Source: Dyadobacter flavalbus
GTDB lineage: Bacteria > Bacteroidota > Bacteroidia > Cytophagales > Spirosomataceae
Length of the DNA stretch: 64,000 nt
Assembly (NCBI RefSeq): GCF_006149045.1
Contig: NZ_VBSN01000027.1
Location: 558,001-622,000, forward strand
Direction: 5' to 3'
This document shows, in pieces, positions 49,302 through 58,842 of this stretch (the stretch's first letter is position 1; each line of letters opens with the position of its first letter). The notes beneath the pieces were generated by a model. That model saw nothing but the letters and a program-made list of their open reading frames with translations. It made no database searches and was not told where the DNA came from. The position numbers were made by a program, and so were the translations under genes.

Positions 49302-50276
49302 TCAGCCGATTGCTACTTTGCGCAGAATGGAATCAATAATGGTGGTAGTCCGGATACCGTCAGCCTCGGCTTCGTAATTCAGCAAAATGCGGTGATTCAT
49401 GATGTCCGGCGCCAGTTCCTTGATATCTTCCGGCAGCACGTAATCTCTTCCTTCCAGGTAAGCCAGTGCTTTGGCCGCCCGGTTCAGGTAAATAGTTGCT
49501 CTCGGAGAAACGCCGAACTGAATATACCGCGCTTCGTCCCGCAAGCCGTAATCCAGCGGACGTCGGGTGGCAAATACAAGTTCAATGATGTACCTTTCCA
49601 GCGTGTCGGAAATGTTTACTTTGTTGACGTTCTCGCGGATGGCAAAAATGTCCGCTTTGTTCAGGATCGGCCGGATTTCATAATCGTAGTTGATGTCCGA
49701 CATCCGGCGCATGACTTCCAGTTCTTTTACCTTATCCAGATAATCAACGTAAACTTTCATCATAAACCGGTCGATCTGCGCTTCGGGAAGCGGATAAGTT
49801 CCTTCCTGTTCCACCGGATTCTGGGTGGCAAGAACAATAAAAGGGCGGTCGAGAAGGTAAGTTTCGTCGCCGATTGTCACCTGTTTTTCCTGCATGGCTT
49901 CCAGCAGGGCCGACTGCACTTTTGCAGGCGAGCGGTTTACTTCATCGGCCAGAATAATATTGGAGAAAATAGGTCCTTTTTTAACCTCGAAATCACCGAT
50001 TTTCGGCTTGTAAATCATGGTTCCGATCAGGTCGGCAGGTAAAAGGTCCGGTGTAAACTGAATTCTTTTGAAATCAAGATGCAGTACTTTGGACATGACA
50101 TTGATCGTCAATGTTTTTGCCAGGCCGGGAACTCCTTCCAGCAGCACATGGCCGCCCGTGAACAGTCCGATCAGCAGCCGGTTCAGCAGTTTGTCCTGGC
50201 CGACAACCACTTTGCCCATTTCATCAAGTACCTCTCTTATTTTTTCTATATACATTGATTTGTATTCGTTAATCAT
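49302..50276 (-). CDS. MoxR-family AAA ATPase
   Basis: A 324-residue MoxR ATPase: Walker A GVPGLAKT, Walker B ILADEVNRSPAKVQSALLEA, sensor 1 in LATQNPVEQEGTYPLPEAQ, and the C-terminal lid with SPRATIYLNRAAKA. These chaperone-like ATPases act with VWA and DUF58 proteins. Here neither is adjacent: prmC lies upstream and yidD is convergent. The partner genes must be elsewhere or absent. Confidence 0.92.
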   Translation of the reverse strand: MINEYKSMYIEKIREVLDEMGKVVVGQDKLLNRLLIGLFTGGHVLLEGVPGLAKTLTINVMSKVLHLDFKRIQFTPDLLPADLIGTMIYKPKIGDFEVKKGPIFSNIILADEVNRSPAKVQSALLEAMQEKQVTIGDETYLLDRPFIVLATQNPVEQEGTYPLPEAQIDRFMMKVYVDYLDKVKELEVMRRMSDINYDYEIRPILNKADIFAIRENVNKVNISDTLERYIIELVFATRRPLDYGLRDEARYIQFGVSPRATIYLNRAAKALAYLEGRDYVLPEDIKELAPDIMNHRILLNYEAEADGIRTTTIIDSILRKVAIG

Positions 50277-50321
50277 AGCGGCCGGCAGTATGGAACAACC
50301 GGCGCAAGGAAAATGCAGCAG

Positions 50322-51182
50322 TTATTCCCAGATGGCTCTTACAAAACGGTCTTTGCCATTGATATCACGCAGGATTTCTACATTTTTATAATTTCTGTCT
50401 TCAAAAACCTGTCTGGTTTCTGCGCCGAAATGTTCATTGATTTCAACATAACATTTACCGGCCGGTTTCAGATAATGCGTGCCGAAGTCTGCAATGGCCT
50501 TGTAAAAAAGCAAAGGATCGCTGTCCTCGACAAACAAGGCTTCATGCGGTTCGAAGCGGAGTACATTGGGCCGCATATGCTCTGCTTCAGAGTAAGTTAC
50601 ATAAGGAGGATTGCTCACAAGGCAATCAAACTGGATAATGTTTCCCGGCAATGGAAACGTTACGTTCAGCATGTCCTGCTTGGCAAAATTCACGTCTGCA
50701 ATAAGCTGGCGGGCATTTTCCCGTGCTACGGCAAGGGCTTCATCCGAAACATCCCAGGCATGAACGGAAACATGCGGGAGAAATCTGGCGAGTACAATGG
50801 CGATGCAGCCGCTGCCGGTTCCGATGTCCAGTATGGAAATATTCTTGTCCGGCTCGGCATAATCGCGCGTAACCATTCTGACGAGTTCTTCCGTTTCCGG
50901 GCGCGGGATCAGAACGGAGGATGAAACCCGGAATTCGAGTCCGCAGAATTCGGTGGAGCCGATGATATGTTGTACGGGTTCATTATTGTTCAGGCGCGAA
51001 ATGATGCTTTCCCAGTCGGGCTGGGCAGAAGTTTCAGGAATCGGCCTGTCAACAAGCACATCAATGTTGCGTAAACGCATGTAATGTTCAAGCAGCATAA
51101 AAGTGATGGCTTGCGCTTCTTTTTCAGGATATACTTTAATGCCTTTTACAATGTATAGATATAGCTGGCGTGCAGAAGTCAT
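50322..51182 (-). CDS. prmC: Release factor glutamine methyltransferase
   Basis: A 286-residue HemK/PrmC protein. The N-terminal helical domain is followed by the AdoMet fold (ILDIGTGSGCIAIVLA), VLIPRPETEELV and the NPPYV catalytic motif. It methylates the GGQ glutamine of peptide release factors. It lies 45 bases upstream of the MoxR gene on the same strand and is divergent from ribD across 91 bases. Confidence 0.94.
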   Translation of the reverse strand: MTSARQLYLYIVKGIKVYPEKEAQAITFMLLEHYMRLRNIDVLVDRPIPETSAQPDWESIISRLNNNEPVQHIIGSTEFCGLEFRVSSSVLIPRPETEELVRMVTRDYAEPDKNISILDIGTGSGCIAIVLARFLPHVSVHAWDVSDEALAVARENARQLIADVNFAKQDMLNVTFPLPGNIIQFDCLVSNPPYVTYSEAEHMRPNVLRFEPHEALFVEDSDPLLFYKAIADFGTHYLKPAGKCYVEINEHFGAETRQVFEDRNYKNVEILRDINGKDRFVRAIWE

Positions 51183-51240
51183 TTTCAGATTATTTTATTG
51201 CAATGTCGGAAAGTTAGCAAATTATAGGAACTCACGAAAG

Positions 51241-51269
51241 TTGCATTTAAGAAGAGGTTTGTATTTTTG
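51241..51269 (+). promoter_or_regulatory. Promoter of ribD, TTG-N18-TATTTTTG
   Basis: TTG at 51241-51243 and TATTTTTG at 51262-51269 match the Bacteroidota -33/-7 pattern (TTG, 17-23 bases, TAnnTTTG). The ATG at 51274 begins 4 bases later, so the transcript would be leaderless or nearly so. Confidence 0.5.
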
Positions 51270-51273
51270 CTTC

Positions 51274-52353
51274 ATGGACGCAAATAATCAATGGATGCAG
51301 CGGGCACTGCAGCTTGCCGCATATGGTCGCGGAAGCGTAAGCCCCAACCCGATGGTCGGATGCGTTATTGTATATGAAAACCGGATTATAGGCGAAGGTT
51401 GGCACCGGAAATACGGCGGTCCGCATGCGGAAGTAAGGGCCATTGAAGATGCAGGAGAAAAAGAAAATGCGGATTTGCTGGACAAATCCACGGCGTATGT
51501 GACGCTGGAACCCTGTTCGCATTACGGCAAAACGCCGCCATGCGCCGATCTGTTGATCCGGAAAAAGATCAGAAAGGTTGTCATCTGCAACGACGACCCG
51601 AACCCGCTCGTTTCAGGAAGCGGCATAAAACGCATGTTGGAAGCGGGCATTGAAGTAGAAAGCGGCATGCTTGCCGGTGAAGGCGAGAAACTGAACAAAC
51701 GGTTTTTTACCGCCATGCGGCAGAAAAGGCCCTATGTTATCCTGAAATGGGCTGAGAGTGCCGACGGTTTTATAGGCCATGCTGCTGGTCCTCCGGTTCA
51801 GATCAGCGGGTCGTTATCCAATATGCGCGTCCACAAATGGCGTACCGAAGAAGATGCCATTCTGGTGGGATTCAAAACGGCATTGCTGGACAATCCAAGG
51901 CTTAACGTGCGGAACTGGCATGGAAAAAACCCGGTGAGAACAGCGTTGGACAGATTTCTTCAGCTTCCTGAAAAGCTTAACTTTTTTGACGGTTCGCAGC
52001 CCACCATTATTGTAAATCATCTGGAACAAACCATTGTGCCGACAGATCCGGAACGGTATGCCGAAAATCCTGCAATTGCTTACGTACAGGTTGAAGCCGG
52101 CCAAAATGAAATTCAGCAGTTGCTTGCGAAGCTGCATGAACGCAAAATCCAGTCGGTTTTCGTAGAAGGCGGTGCTACGGTGATCAATGCGTTTTTGCAG
52201 GCTGGTTTATGGGATGAAATCAGAAAGTGCCAGGGGCCGAAAATAATCGGAAGCGGAGTCAAAGCGCCGTTGGCAGAAGGAATCCTGACGGATTCCGAAA
52301 AGGTTCAGGATGATCTCTGGACATTTTATTCCAGAAGTTCAGACACTCCATAA
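51274..52353 (+). CDS. ribD: Bifunctional riboflavin deaminase/reductase
   Basis: 359 residues. The N-terminal deaminase has the zinc ligands in GPHAEVRA and PCSHYGKTPPC. The C-terminal reductase has KWAESADGFIG, SNMRVHKWRTEEDAILVG and FVEGGATVINAF. It carries out the second and third steps of riboflavin synthesis. The longer frame to 51103 crosses prmC and is not used. The last 15 bases overlap the convergent aroE end. Confidence 0.95.
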   Translation: MDANNQWMQRALQLAAYGRGSVSPNPMVGCVIVYENRIIGEGWHRKYGGPHAEVRAIEDAGEKENADLLDKSTAYVTLEPCSHYGKTPPCADLLIRKKIRKVVICNDDPNPLVSGSGIKRMLEAGIEVESGMLAGEGEKLNKRFFTAMRQKRPYVILKWAESADGFIGHAAGPPVQISGSLSNMRVHKWRTEEDAILVGFKTALLDNPRLNVRNWHGKNPVRTALDRFLQLPEKLNFFDGSQPTIIVNHLEQTIVPTDPERYAENPAIAYVQVEAGQNEIQQLLAKLHERKIQSVFVEGGATVINAFLQAGLWDEIRKCQGPKIIGSGVKAPLAEGILTDSEKVQDDLWTFYSRSSDTP

Positions 52354-53112
52354 GTTTTCCTCGTTCGTCCAGATTTCCCAGGCTTTTTCAGCCTGAAGTT
52401 CCAGCATTTTGAGCCCGTTCTGCACAGCCGCTCCTTTTGCATGTCCGTTTTTGAGGAACACCGTTTCGGCCGGATTATAAACCAGATCGTACAGATAATG
52501 CTTTTTGGTTACCCATTGAAAAGGTATGGCAGGACATTCTTCTGTTTTCGGGAAAGTGCCCAGCGGCGTTGTATTGATAATCAGCAGGTGTGAGCTCAGT
52601 ATTTCTTCCGATAATTGCTCGTACAGAATGGAATCGTCGCTTTTCTGGCGCGATACAATCTGAAATTCCATATGCAGGTCCTGTAATGCGACTTGTACCG
52701 CTTTTGCCGCACCGCCGTTTCCAAGCACGAGTGCTTTGAAGTTGCTGCACGATTCACCCCGTTTTTCCAGCCATTCGGTCAGTGACTGGCGAAATCCGTA
52801 ATAATCCGTATTGAAGCCCTTTGTGCTTCCGTCCGCATAGATTTTAATGGTATTCACGGCTCCGATCCGTTCCGCGGAGGCATCGTCCAGATCATCAAGA
52901 TAAGCGATTACGTCTTTTTTATATGGAATTGTGACGTTCAGTCCTCTCAGATCCGTTTTCTTTTTCAGCAAAGCCGGCAATTCGTCCAGCGTTTTCATTT
53001 CATAAAGCTCATAACTGCTTTCCTTGATTTTCTCGCGTATGAACTTGTCTGTAAAGTAACGTTTTGAGAATGAATGTGTCAGCGGATAACCGATTAAACC
53101 GTATAAATTCAT
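52339..53112 (-). CDS. aroE: Shikimate dehydrogenase
   Basis: About 257 residues from MNLYGLIGYPLTHSFSKRYF (53112). GLNVTIPYKK holds the catalytic lysine, IGAVNTI and GNGGAAKAV the NADP site. It reduces 3-dehydroshikimate to shikimate. The frame extends 31 codons upstream but lacks similarity to the family. The 3' end overlaps ribD by 15 bases. The 252-base gap before 53365 shows no gene or clear signal. Confidence 0.94.
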   Translation of the reverse strand: MNLYGLIGYPLTHSFSKRYFTDKFIREKIKESSYELYEMKTLDELPALLKKKTDLRGLNVTIPYKKDVIAYLDDLDDASAERIGAVNTIKIYADGSTKGFNTDYYGFRQSLTEWLEKRGESCSNFKALVLGNGGAAKAVQVALQDLHMEFQIVSRQKSDDSILYEQLSEEILSSHLLIINTTPLGTFPKTEECPAIPFQWVTKKHYLYDLVYNPAETVFLKNGHAKGAAVQNGLKMLELQAEKAWEIWTNEENLWSV

Positions 53113-53364
53113 ATTTTCTGGTCGGCTTGAACGACTTTGTTTAGTGAGACTGGATTTCGGGAAAGTAGCCGATTTTTCAGACAATTCATACAAATACACC
53201 GGCACTTTCTCCGGCTGCTAAGTTAACGCTGTGAGATGCATTTACAAAAACTTGCAATCCTCGGCTTTTTTTATCCGGTGAAATCAGGCGGTTCGGAGGC
53301 TCATTTTATTTGTAAATCTTTGAAAAATAAAGTACAATTACTCTTTGTATTTAGTTGATTCTTT

Positions 53365-56300
53365 ATGAAACTGAAAAACGTTTACCACACACTTGTTTTC
53401 TTTCACCTTGTTTCATTTTTTGCCTATTCACAGGAAGCAAAAGATTACAGGATTCTTCTGAAAAGCGGCTCTTTTACGCCGCAAAAAAATATTTCATCCG
53501 GTAAAAGCCATCCGGTCAACGCAAAGCATTCGGCCGTTGATTCAAAAGAATTTGTAATCATCCAGTTTGAGGCTGTTCCCGATCAGAAAACCAGAGATCA
53601 GCTGAAACGGGAAGGCATTGAACTGCTCGAATACATTCCCAATTACGCCTATACGGCAGTCATTTCCGGTTGCTCTGCAAATGTACTGGCCAGAATGGGC
53701 GGCCGGTCTGTCATTACATTGTCTCCCGAACAGAAAATGCAGCCTGCGCTGGCAAGAGGTCCTATTCCTGCTTATGCCGTACGACGTGCAGGAACCGTTG
53801 ATGTATGGATCAATTATCCAAAGGCATTTCAGTTTAAAGAAGTAACGGATCAGTTGAAAGAACGGCATTTTGAAATACTTTCCGATCAGTTCAAAGATCA
53901 TCAGGTGCTTTCTTTGAGGGTTGCGGCTGAAAGACTTACGGAGCTGGCTTCGCTGCCATTTATCCAGTATGTGCAGGCGATTCCGCCGGATGACCAGGCA
54001 TTCAATGATAAAAGTACGGTTAATGCAAGGGCCAATATGCTGCATTCTGCACTGAACGGCCGACCGGATCTGTCGGGTAAAGGCGTTACCGTCGGGGTAG
54101 GGGACGAGTCCAATCCTTTGCAGCATATTGACTTTTCCGGACGCATTATTAACCGGACGCCTGCCAAAGAAGGTTCGCATGGCCTGCATGTCATGGGAAC
54201 GCTCGCCGGCGCAGGAATCATGAATGAGAAATACGCGGGTTATGCCCCGAAAGCAAAGCTGGTCGTTCAGGAATATTCAAAAATCCTTGCCTATGCACCG
54301 GTTTATGTAAAGGATTTCGGAATGGTGATTACCAATAATTCGTATGGCGGGGATGTCAACAATTGCGAAACCTTCGGCACTTACGACCTTTATTCACGCA
54401 TTCTGGATGAGCAGGCTTTTCAGATGCCTTATCTGCAGCATGTATTTGCTTCGGGAAACAGCGGTTCTGTGGCATGCAGTCCGTACCCGACGGGTTTTGC
54501 CAATGTACTGAGCGGATACCAGACTGCGAAAAACGTGATCAGTGTAGGAAATACGTCGGCAATCGGTTTAATTGCCAGCGGTTCCAGTCGCGGGCCTGTC
54601 AGAGACGGCCGCATCAAACCGGAAATCACTGCGCAGGGCTCGGCTGTAATTTCCACTGTTCCGGTCAATAATTACGGCAATGCAACGGGAACCAGTATGT
54701 CTTCTCCGGCAGTGGCAGGCGGTCTGGCCCTGTTATATGAACGTTACCGGCAGCTTCACCAGAACCTCAATCCGAAAAATGCCTTGATGAAAGCGCTTGT
54801 GTGCAACGGCGGAACGGACAAAGGAAATGAAGGCCCGGATTACAAATACGGATTTGGCTGGCTGAACCTGGAACGTTCAGTTCAAATGCTGGAAAACAAT
54901 CATTACAAAAATGATTCGGTAAGTCATCAGAATACAAAACTGCATACGATTGCAGTTCCTGTAAATACAGCCGAACTGAAAGTAATGCTGTACTGGAATG
55001 ATCCGGCGGCAGCTGTTCTTTCCGCTCAGAACCTTGTCAACGATCTCGATCTGAGCGTAACAGATCCTTGGTCGGCAGTAACTTTGCCCCGGCTTCTGGA
55101 CCCGACGCCGGCAAACGTGAACAATGTGGCCGTTACGGGAGTTGATAAAATCAACAATGCAGAACAGGTCATAATCCAGAATCCGGCGGCGGGCAATTAT
55201 ACGATTTCGGTGAAAGGAAGTTCGGTGGGCCAGAATCCGAATCAGGAATATTTTGTGGTATACGATATTATTCCGAATTCTGTTCAGCTTACTTATCCGA
55301 TCGGCAATGAACGGCTGAAAGACGATGAGGCCATTTCCGTAAGCTGGGATTCCTATGGAAATCCGTCCACTACATTTACGGTTCAGTATTCGCTGGACAA
55401 CGGCTTGCAATGGAGCAATATCGCGCAGAACCTGGCTGCCAATGTGCGGCAGTTTTCCTGGACCGTACCGGCCGCAGCAACTACGGATAAAGCCAGAATA
55501 AGAGTTATTCAGAACAGCACCGGAATAGAAAGTGCAAGCGAGCCTTTTACGATTCTGGGGATTCCGGTTGTAAGCCTGTCCGCAGTGCAGTGTGAAGATT
55601 ACATTTCGCTGGACTGGACGCCGGTTACAGGCGCTACCGATTATGAAGTCATGCTTTTAAAAGGAGATGAAATGATTTCTGCCGGCACAACTTTATCCAC
55701 GAATTATGTGCTCAGCGGCATGAACAGCGACAGCACTTATTTCCTTTCCGTACGGGCGCGGTTAAACGGACATCCCGGCCGAAGAGCACTGGCTGTTTCA
55801 CGCAGGCCGGACAGCGGAACGTGCGTCGGAACGATTTCTGATAACGACCTGAAAATCGAGGCAATCCTTTCACCTGCGCGTTCGGGAAGAAAAAATACTT
55901 CCACGCAGTTTACCGGAAATACGCCTGTTAAAATCAGGATCAGAAACCTGGACGATACGGATTCTAATGTACCGTTTAACGTTGGCTATACTTTAAACGG
56001 CGTTTCTTCATCTTTGGAAACCATTAGCCCGGTTATTGAAAAAGGTAAAACGTACGATCATACTTTCAGTGTTGCAGCAGATTTGTCCAATGCCGGCGAT
56101 TATGCCCTGACTGTTTTTCTGAGCAAGGCCAATGACAAAGTAGTTGCCAACGATACGCTTTCAACAACAATCCGTCATTCATCTAATGACCCTGTAACAC
56201 TGCCGTTTACCGACAATATGGAAGCATTTCCGGTTCAGACCGTACATGCTGCTCCAAACGAAATTTCCGGAATGGGCCGTTATGATTTCAGTTCCACATC

Positions 56301-58746
56301 GGATGCAGGACGTTTGAGGACGTTTGTAAATTCAGGCATAGCATTTTCGGGTGAAAAGGCACTTACGCTGGATGCAGACCGGTATTTTGCCAGCGGAAAC
56401 ATCAATTTTCTGGATGCTACATTCAACCTTGCGGCTTATGATATTGCAAGCAAAGACATTCGCGTAAGTTTCCGTTATAAAAACCATGGCCAAAAAGCGG
56501 GCATCGGCAATAAAGTATGGATCCGAGGCAAAGAAACTGATCCGTGGATAGAGGCATTCGATCTTGTTGAAAATCAGAACCTGCCGGAAAATGGCTACAA
56601 AATGGCTCCGGCAATCGAAGTCAGTAATCTGCTGCTTGGTAACAACAAAATCCTGACGTCCGGATTTCAGGTGCGGTTTGGACAGAACGGAAATACAATA
56701 GCGGCCGATTATACCAGCGGTGCAGGCTATACTTTTGATGATATCAGCATTTTTACCGTCACGGACGACATTCAGGTGCTTGCTTTGGTTGCGCCACTGG
56801 CCGAAAACTGCGGTTCGGGCAATCAGGAGCCGGTTACGGTTCAGGTAAAAAACAGCTCGTCCGGTGACATGACGAATATTCCGGTATTTTATCAGCTCAA
56901 CAACGGCGCTGTGATCAGCGAAGTAATTCCGTTTATCCAGAAAAAAACGACTTTAAACTATACTTTTACAAACAAGGCCGATCTGACAACATTCGGAACT
57001 TACAACCTGAAAGTATGGACGGCACTCGCAAGCGACAGTTATCATTTAAATGACAGTCTGAAAACCGAACTTCACAATGCTCCCGTAATCAGTACTTTTC
57101 CGTATCTGCAGAATTTTGAAACAAACGACGGATTCTGGTATAGCCACGGAACGAACAATTCGTGGCAGTACGGCGTTCCGGCTTCTGCCCGGATCAGCCA
57201 TGCTGCAAGCGGCAAAAAAGCCTGGAAAACCAATCTGGCAGGAAATTACAACGATAAAGAAGATTCGTATCTGTATTCTCCGTGCTTTGCCGTTTCGGGG
57301 CTTGCTGCGCCGGCACTGAGTTTCAGCGTAGCCCTGGACCTGGAAGTTTGCAATCCGGATGCATGTGATTTTGTATACATTGAATATTCAGGAAACGGCG
57401 GTCAATGGACACGCCTCGGGGCTGCCGGGCAAGGCACAAACTGGTATAACAAAATATATTCAGGACAAAGCGTATGGAGTGTTCAGGATTATTCCAGATG
57501 GCATGTCGCCAGCATTCCGCTGCCCACAGGATTCACTGATCTCAAACTGCGCTTCGTCATGCATTCCGATAATTTCACGCACCGCGACGGCATCGCTGTT
57601 GACGACATTCACATTTATGATAAAATAAACAGCATTTATGACGGCGCAACGATGAGTACTGCCGTAACGCAAAACATTCCTGCAAACAACAACTGGGTGC
57701 ATTTTACGGAAAATGGAAAAAGGATTGCATCCGTTAATTCCAACGGCCAGAATCTGGGAAATACCGAAGTACAGGCTTACATTCATGCAGGAACGGTAAG
57801 AAATGCAAATGGCCAGTATTATCTTGACCGGAATATTTCTATAAAACCGGCAAACGGAAACCTGACGGATTCTGCTTCGGTAAGGCTGTATTTTCTGGAC
57901 AAAGAGTCGGAAACGCTGATCAATGCGTCAGGATGTAACGATTGCGAAAAGCCGTCGGAAGCATATGAACTTGCCGTTTCAAAATACAGCCATACGGATC
58001 AGTCCAAGGAAGACGGAAACCTGGATAACAACATGGCAGGAAACTGGAATCTTCTGGCTTCTTCCAAAGTGACCAAAGTGCCTTTTGAGCAGGGTTATTA
58101 TGCCGAGTTCAAGGTGAAGGATTTTTCTGAATTCTGGCTTGCAAGAAAGTTTGTCGGCCCGGCGGGTGCCTTGCCGGTGGAGCTGGTTTGGTTTACTGTC
58201 GAGAAAAATGAGCAGGACGGCGCATTTCAGGCGATTATTGCATGGGAAACAGCTTTTGAAGACCATTTTGACCACTTTGAAATAGAACTTGCAAAAGGAG
58301 ATGAGGCTTACCGTCTGAACCATTTTACTTCGTTAACATCCGTTCCGGGAAACGGTACGCTGCATACAGGCCGAAAATATACGTTTACCGACGGGAATAT
58401 TACCGAAACCGGCATCCGGTATTACAGGCTGAAAATGGTGGATGCGGACGGAAGCTTTCAGTATTCGAGTGTAAAGGCTGTTATTTTTGATGGAAAAATC
58501 AAATGGAACGTTTACCCGAATCCGTCTTCGGGCATTTTCAACATCACATATAAAGCCGAAAAAGGGCAACGGATAACCTTTAAAATATACGATCTGAACG
58601 GCCGGTTGTGCAACAATACAAGCTCGGAAGCGACAGGGTCGGTACAAAAGCAGTCCGTGGATTTATCGGAGCAAGCGCGTGGCCTGTATTTTATTGAAGT
58701 AAAAACAGAAAAAGAAAAGCAGGTTTTTAAGGTTGTGAAAGAGTAG
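53365..58746 (+). CDS. Large S8 peptidase with T9SS sorting domain
   Basis: 1793 residues. A Sec signal (VFFHLVSFFAYSQ) and a long N-terminal region precede an S8 domain with the triad D247 (GVGDESN), H272 (SHGLHVMG) and S444 (GTSMSSPAVAG), and FASGNSGS for the oxyanion. Then come beta domains: a prepeptidase-like part, a fibronectin type III-like part (SLDWTPVTGATDYEVML) and two jelly-roll/MAM-like units with FPYLQNFE and DDIHIYD. The C-terminal sorting domain reads VYPNPSSGIFNI, GQRITFKIYDLNG, ending VFKVVKE, which marks secretion by type IX and attachment to the surface. It is monocistronic. The aspartate context GDESN is unusual for the family (normally DTG/DSG). Confidence 0.9.
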   Translation: MKLKNVYHTLVFFHLVSFFAYSQEAKDYRILLKSGSFTPQKNISSGKSHPVNAKHSAVDSKEFVIIQFEAVPDQKTRDQLKREGIELLEYIPNYAYTAVISGCSANVLARMGGRSVITLSPEQKMQPALARGPIPAYAVRRAGTVDVWINYPKAFQFKEVTDQLKERHFEILSDQFKDHQVLSLRVAAERLTELASLPFIQYVQAIPPDDQAFNDKSTVNARANMLHSALNGRPDLSGKGVTVGVGDESNPLQHIDFSGRIINRTPAKEGSHGLHVMGTLAGAGIMNEKYAGYAPKAKLVVQEYSKILAYAPVYVKDFGMVITNNSYGGDVNNCETFGTYDLYSRILDEQAFQMPYLQHVFASGNSGSVACSPYPTGFANVLSGYQTAKNVISVGNTSAIGLIASGSSRGPVRDGRIKPEITAQGSAVISTVPVNNYGNATGTSMSSPAVAGGLALLYERYRQLHQNLNPKNALMKALVCNGGTDKGNEGPDYKYGFGWLNLERSVQMLENNHYKNDSVSHQNTKLHTIAVPVNTAELKVMLYWNDPAAAVLSAQNLVNDLDLSVTDPWSAVTLPRLLDPTPANVNNVAVTGVDKINNAEQVIIQNPAAGNYTISVKGSSVGQNPNQEYFVVYDIIPNSVQLTYPIGNERLKDDEAISVSWDSYGNPSTTFTVQYSLDNGLQWSNIAQNLAANVRQFSWTVPAAATTDKARIRVIQNSTGIESASEPFTILGIPVVSLSAVQCEDYISLDWTPVTGATDYEVMLLKGDEMISAGTTLSTNYVLSGMNSDSTYFLSVRARLNGHPGRRALAVSRRPDSGTCVGTISDNDLKIEAILSPARSGRKNTSTQFTGNTPVKIRIRNLDDTDSNVPFNVGYTLNGVSSSLETISPVIEKGKTYDHTFSVAADLSNAGDYALTVFLSKANDKVVANDTLSTTIRHSSNDPVTLPFTDNMEAFPVQTVHAAPNEISGMGRYDFSSTSDAGRLRTFVNSGIAFSGEKALTLDADRYFASGNINFLDATFNLAAYDIASKDIRVSFRYKNHGQKAGIGNKVWIRGKETDPWIEAFDLVENQNLPENGYKMAPAIEVSNLLLGNNKILTSGFQVRFGQNGNTIAADYTSGAGYTFDDISIFTVTDDIQVLALVAPLAENCGSGNQEPVTVQVKNSSSGDMTNIPVFYQLNNGAVISEVIPFIQKKTTLNYTFTNKADLTTFGTYNLKVWTALASDSYHLNDSLKTELHNAPVISTFPYLQNFETNDGFWYSHGTNNSWQYGVPASARISHAASGKKAWKTNLAGNYNDKEDSYLYSPCFAVSGLAAPALSFSVALDLEVCNPDACDFVYIEYSGNGGQWTRLGAAGQGTNWYNKIYSGQSVWSVQDYSRWHVASIPLPTGFTDLKLRFVMHSDNFTHRDGIAVDDIHIYDKINSIYDGATMSTAVTQNIPANNNWVHFTENGKRIASVNSNGQNLGNTEVQAYIHAGTVRNANGQYYLDRNISIKPANGNLTDSASVRLYFLDKESETLINASGCNDCEKPSEAYELAVSKYSHTDQSKEDGNLDNNMAGNWNLLASSKVTKVPFEQGYYAEFKVKDFSEFWLARKFVGPAGALPVELVWFTVEKNEQDGAFQAIIAWETAFEDHFDHFEIELAKGDEAYRLNHFTSLTSVPGNGTLHTGRKYTFTDGNITETGIRYYRLKMVDADGSFQYSSVKAVIFDGKIKWNVYPNPSSGIFNITYKAEKGQRITFKIYDLNGRLCNNTSSEATGSVQKQSVDLSEQARGLYFIEVKTEKEKQVFKVVKE

Positions 58747-58842
58747 TTCCAGAATGCGCCAAAGTTTTGTAACCGGATATTTAACAATTTTCTGCCGCAC
58801 TGCATCAATTCTGAATGATCATACGAATATATTACCGGTTTT

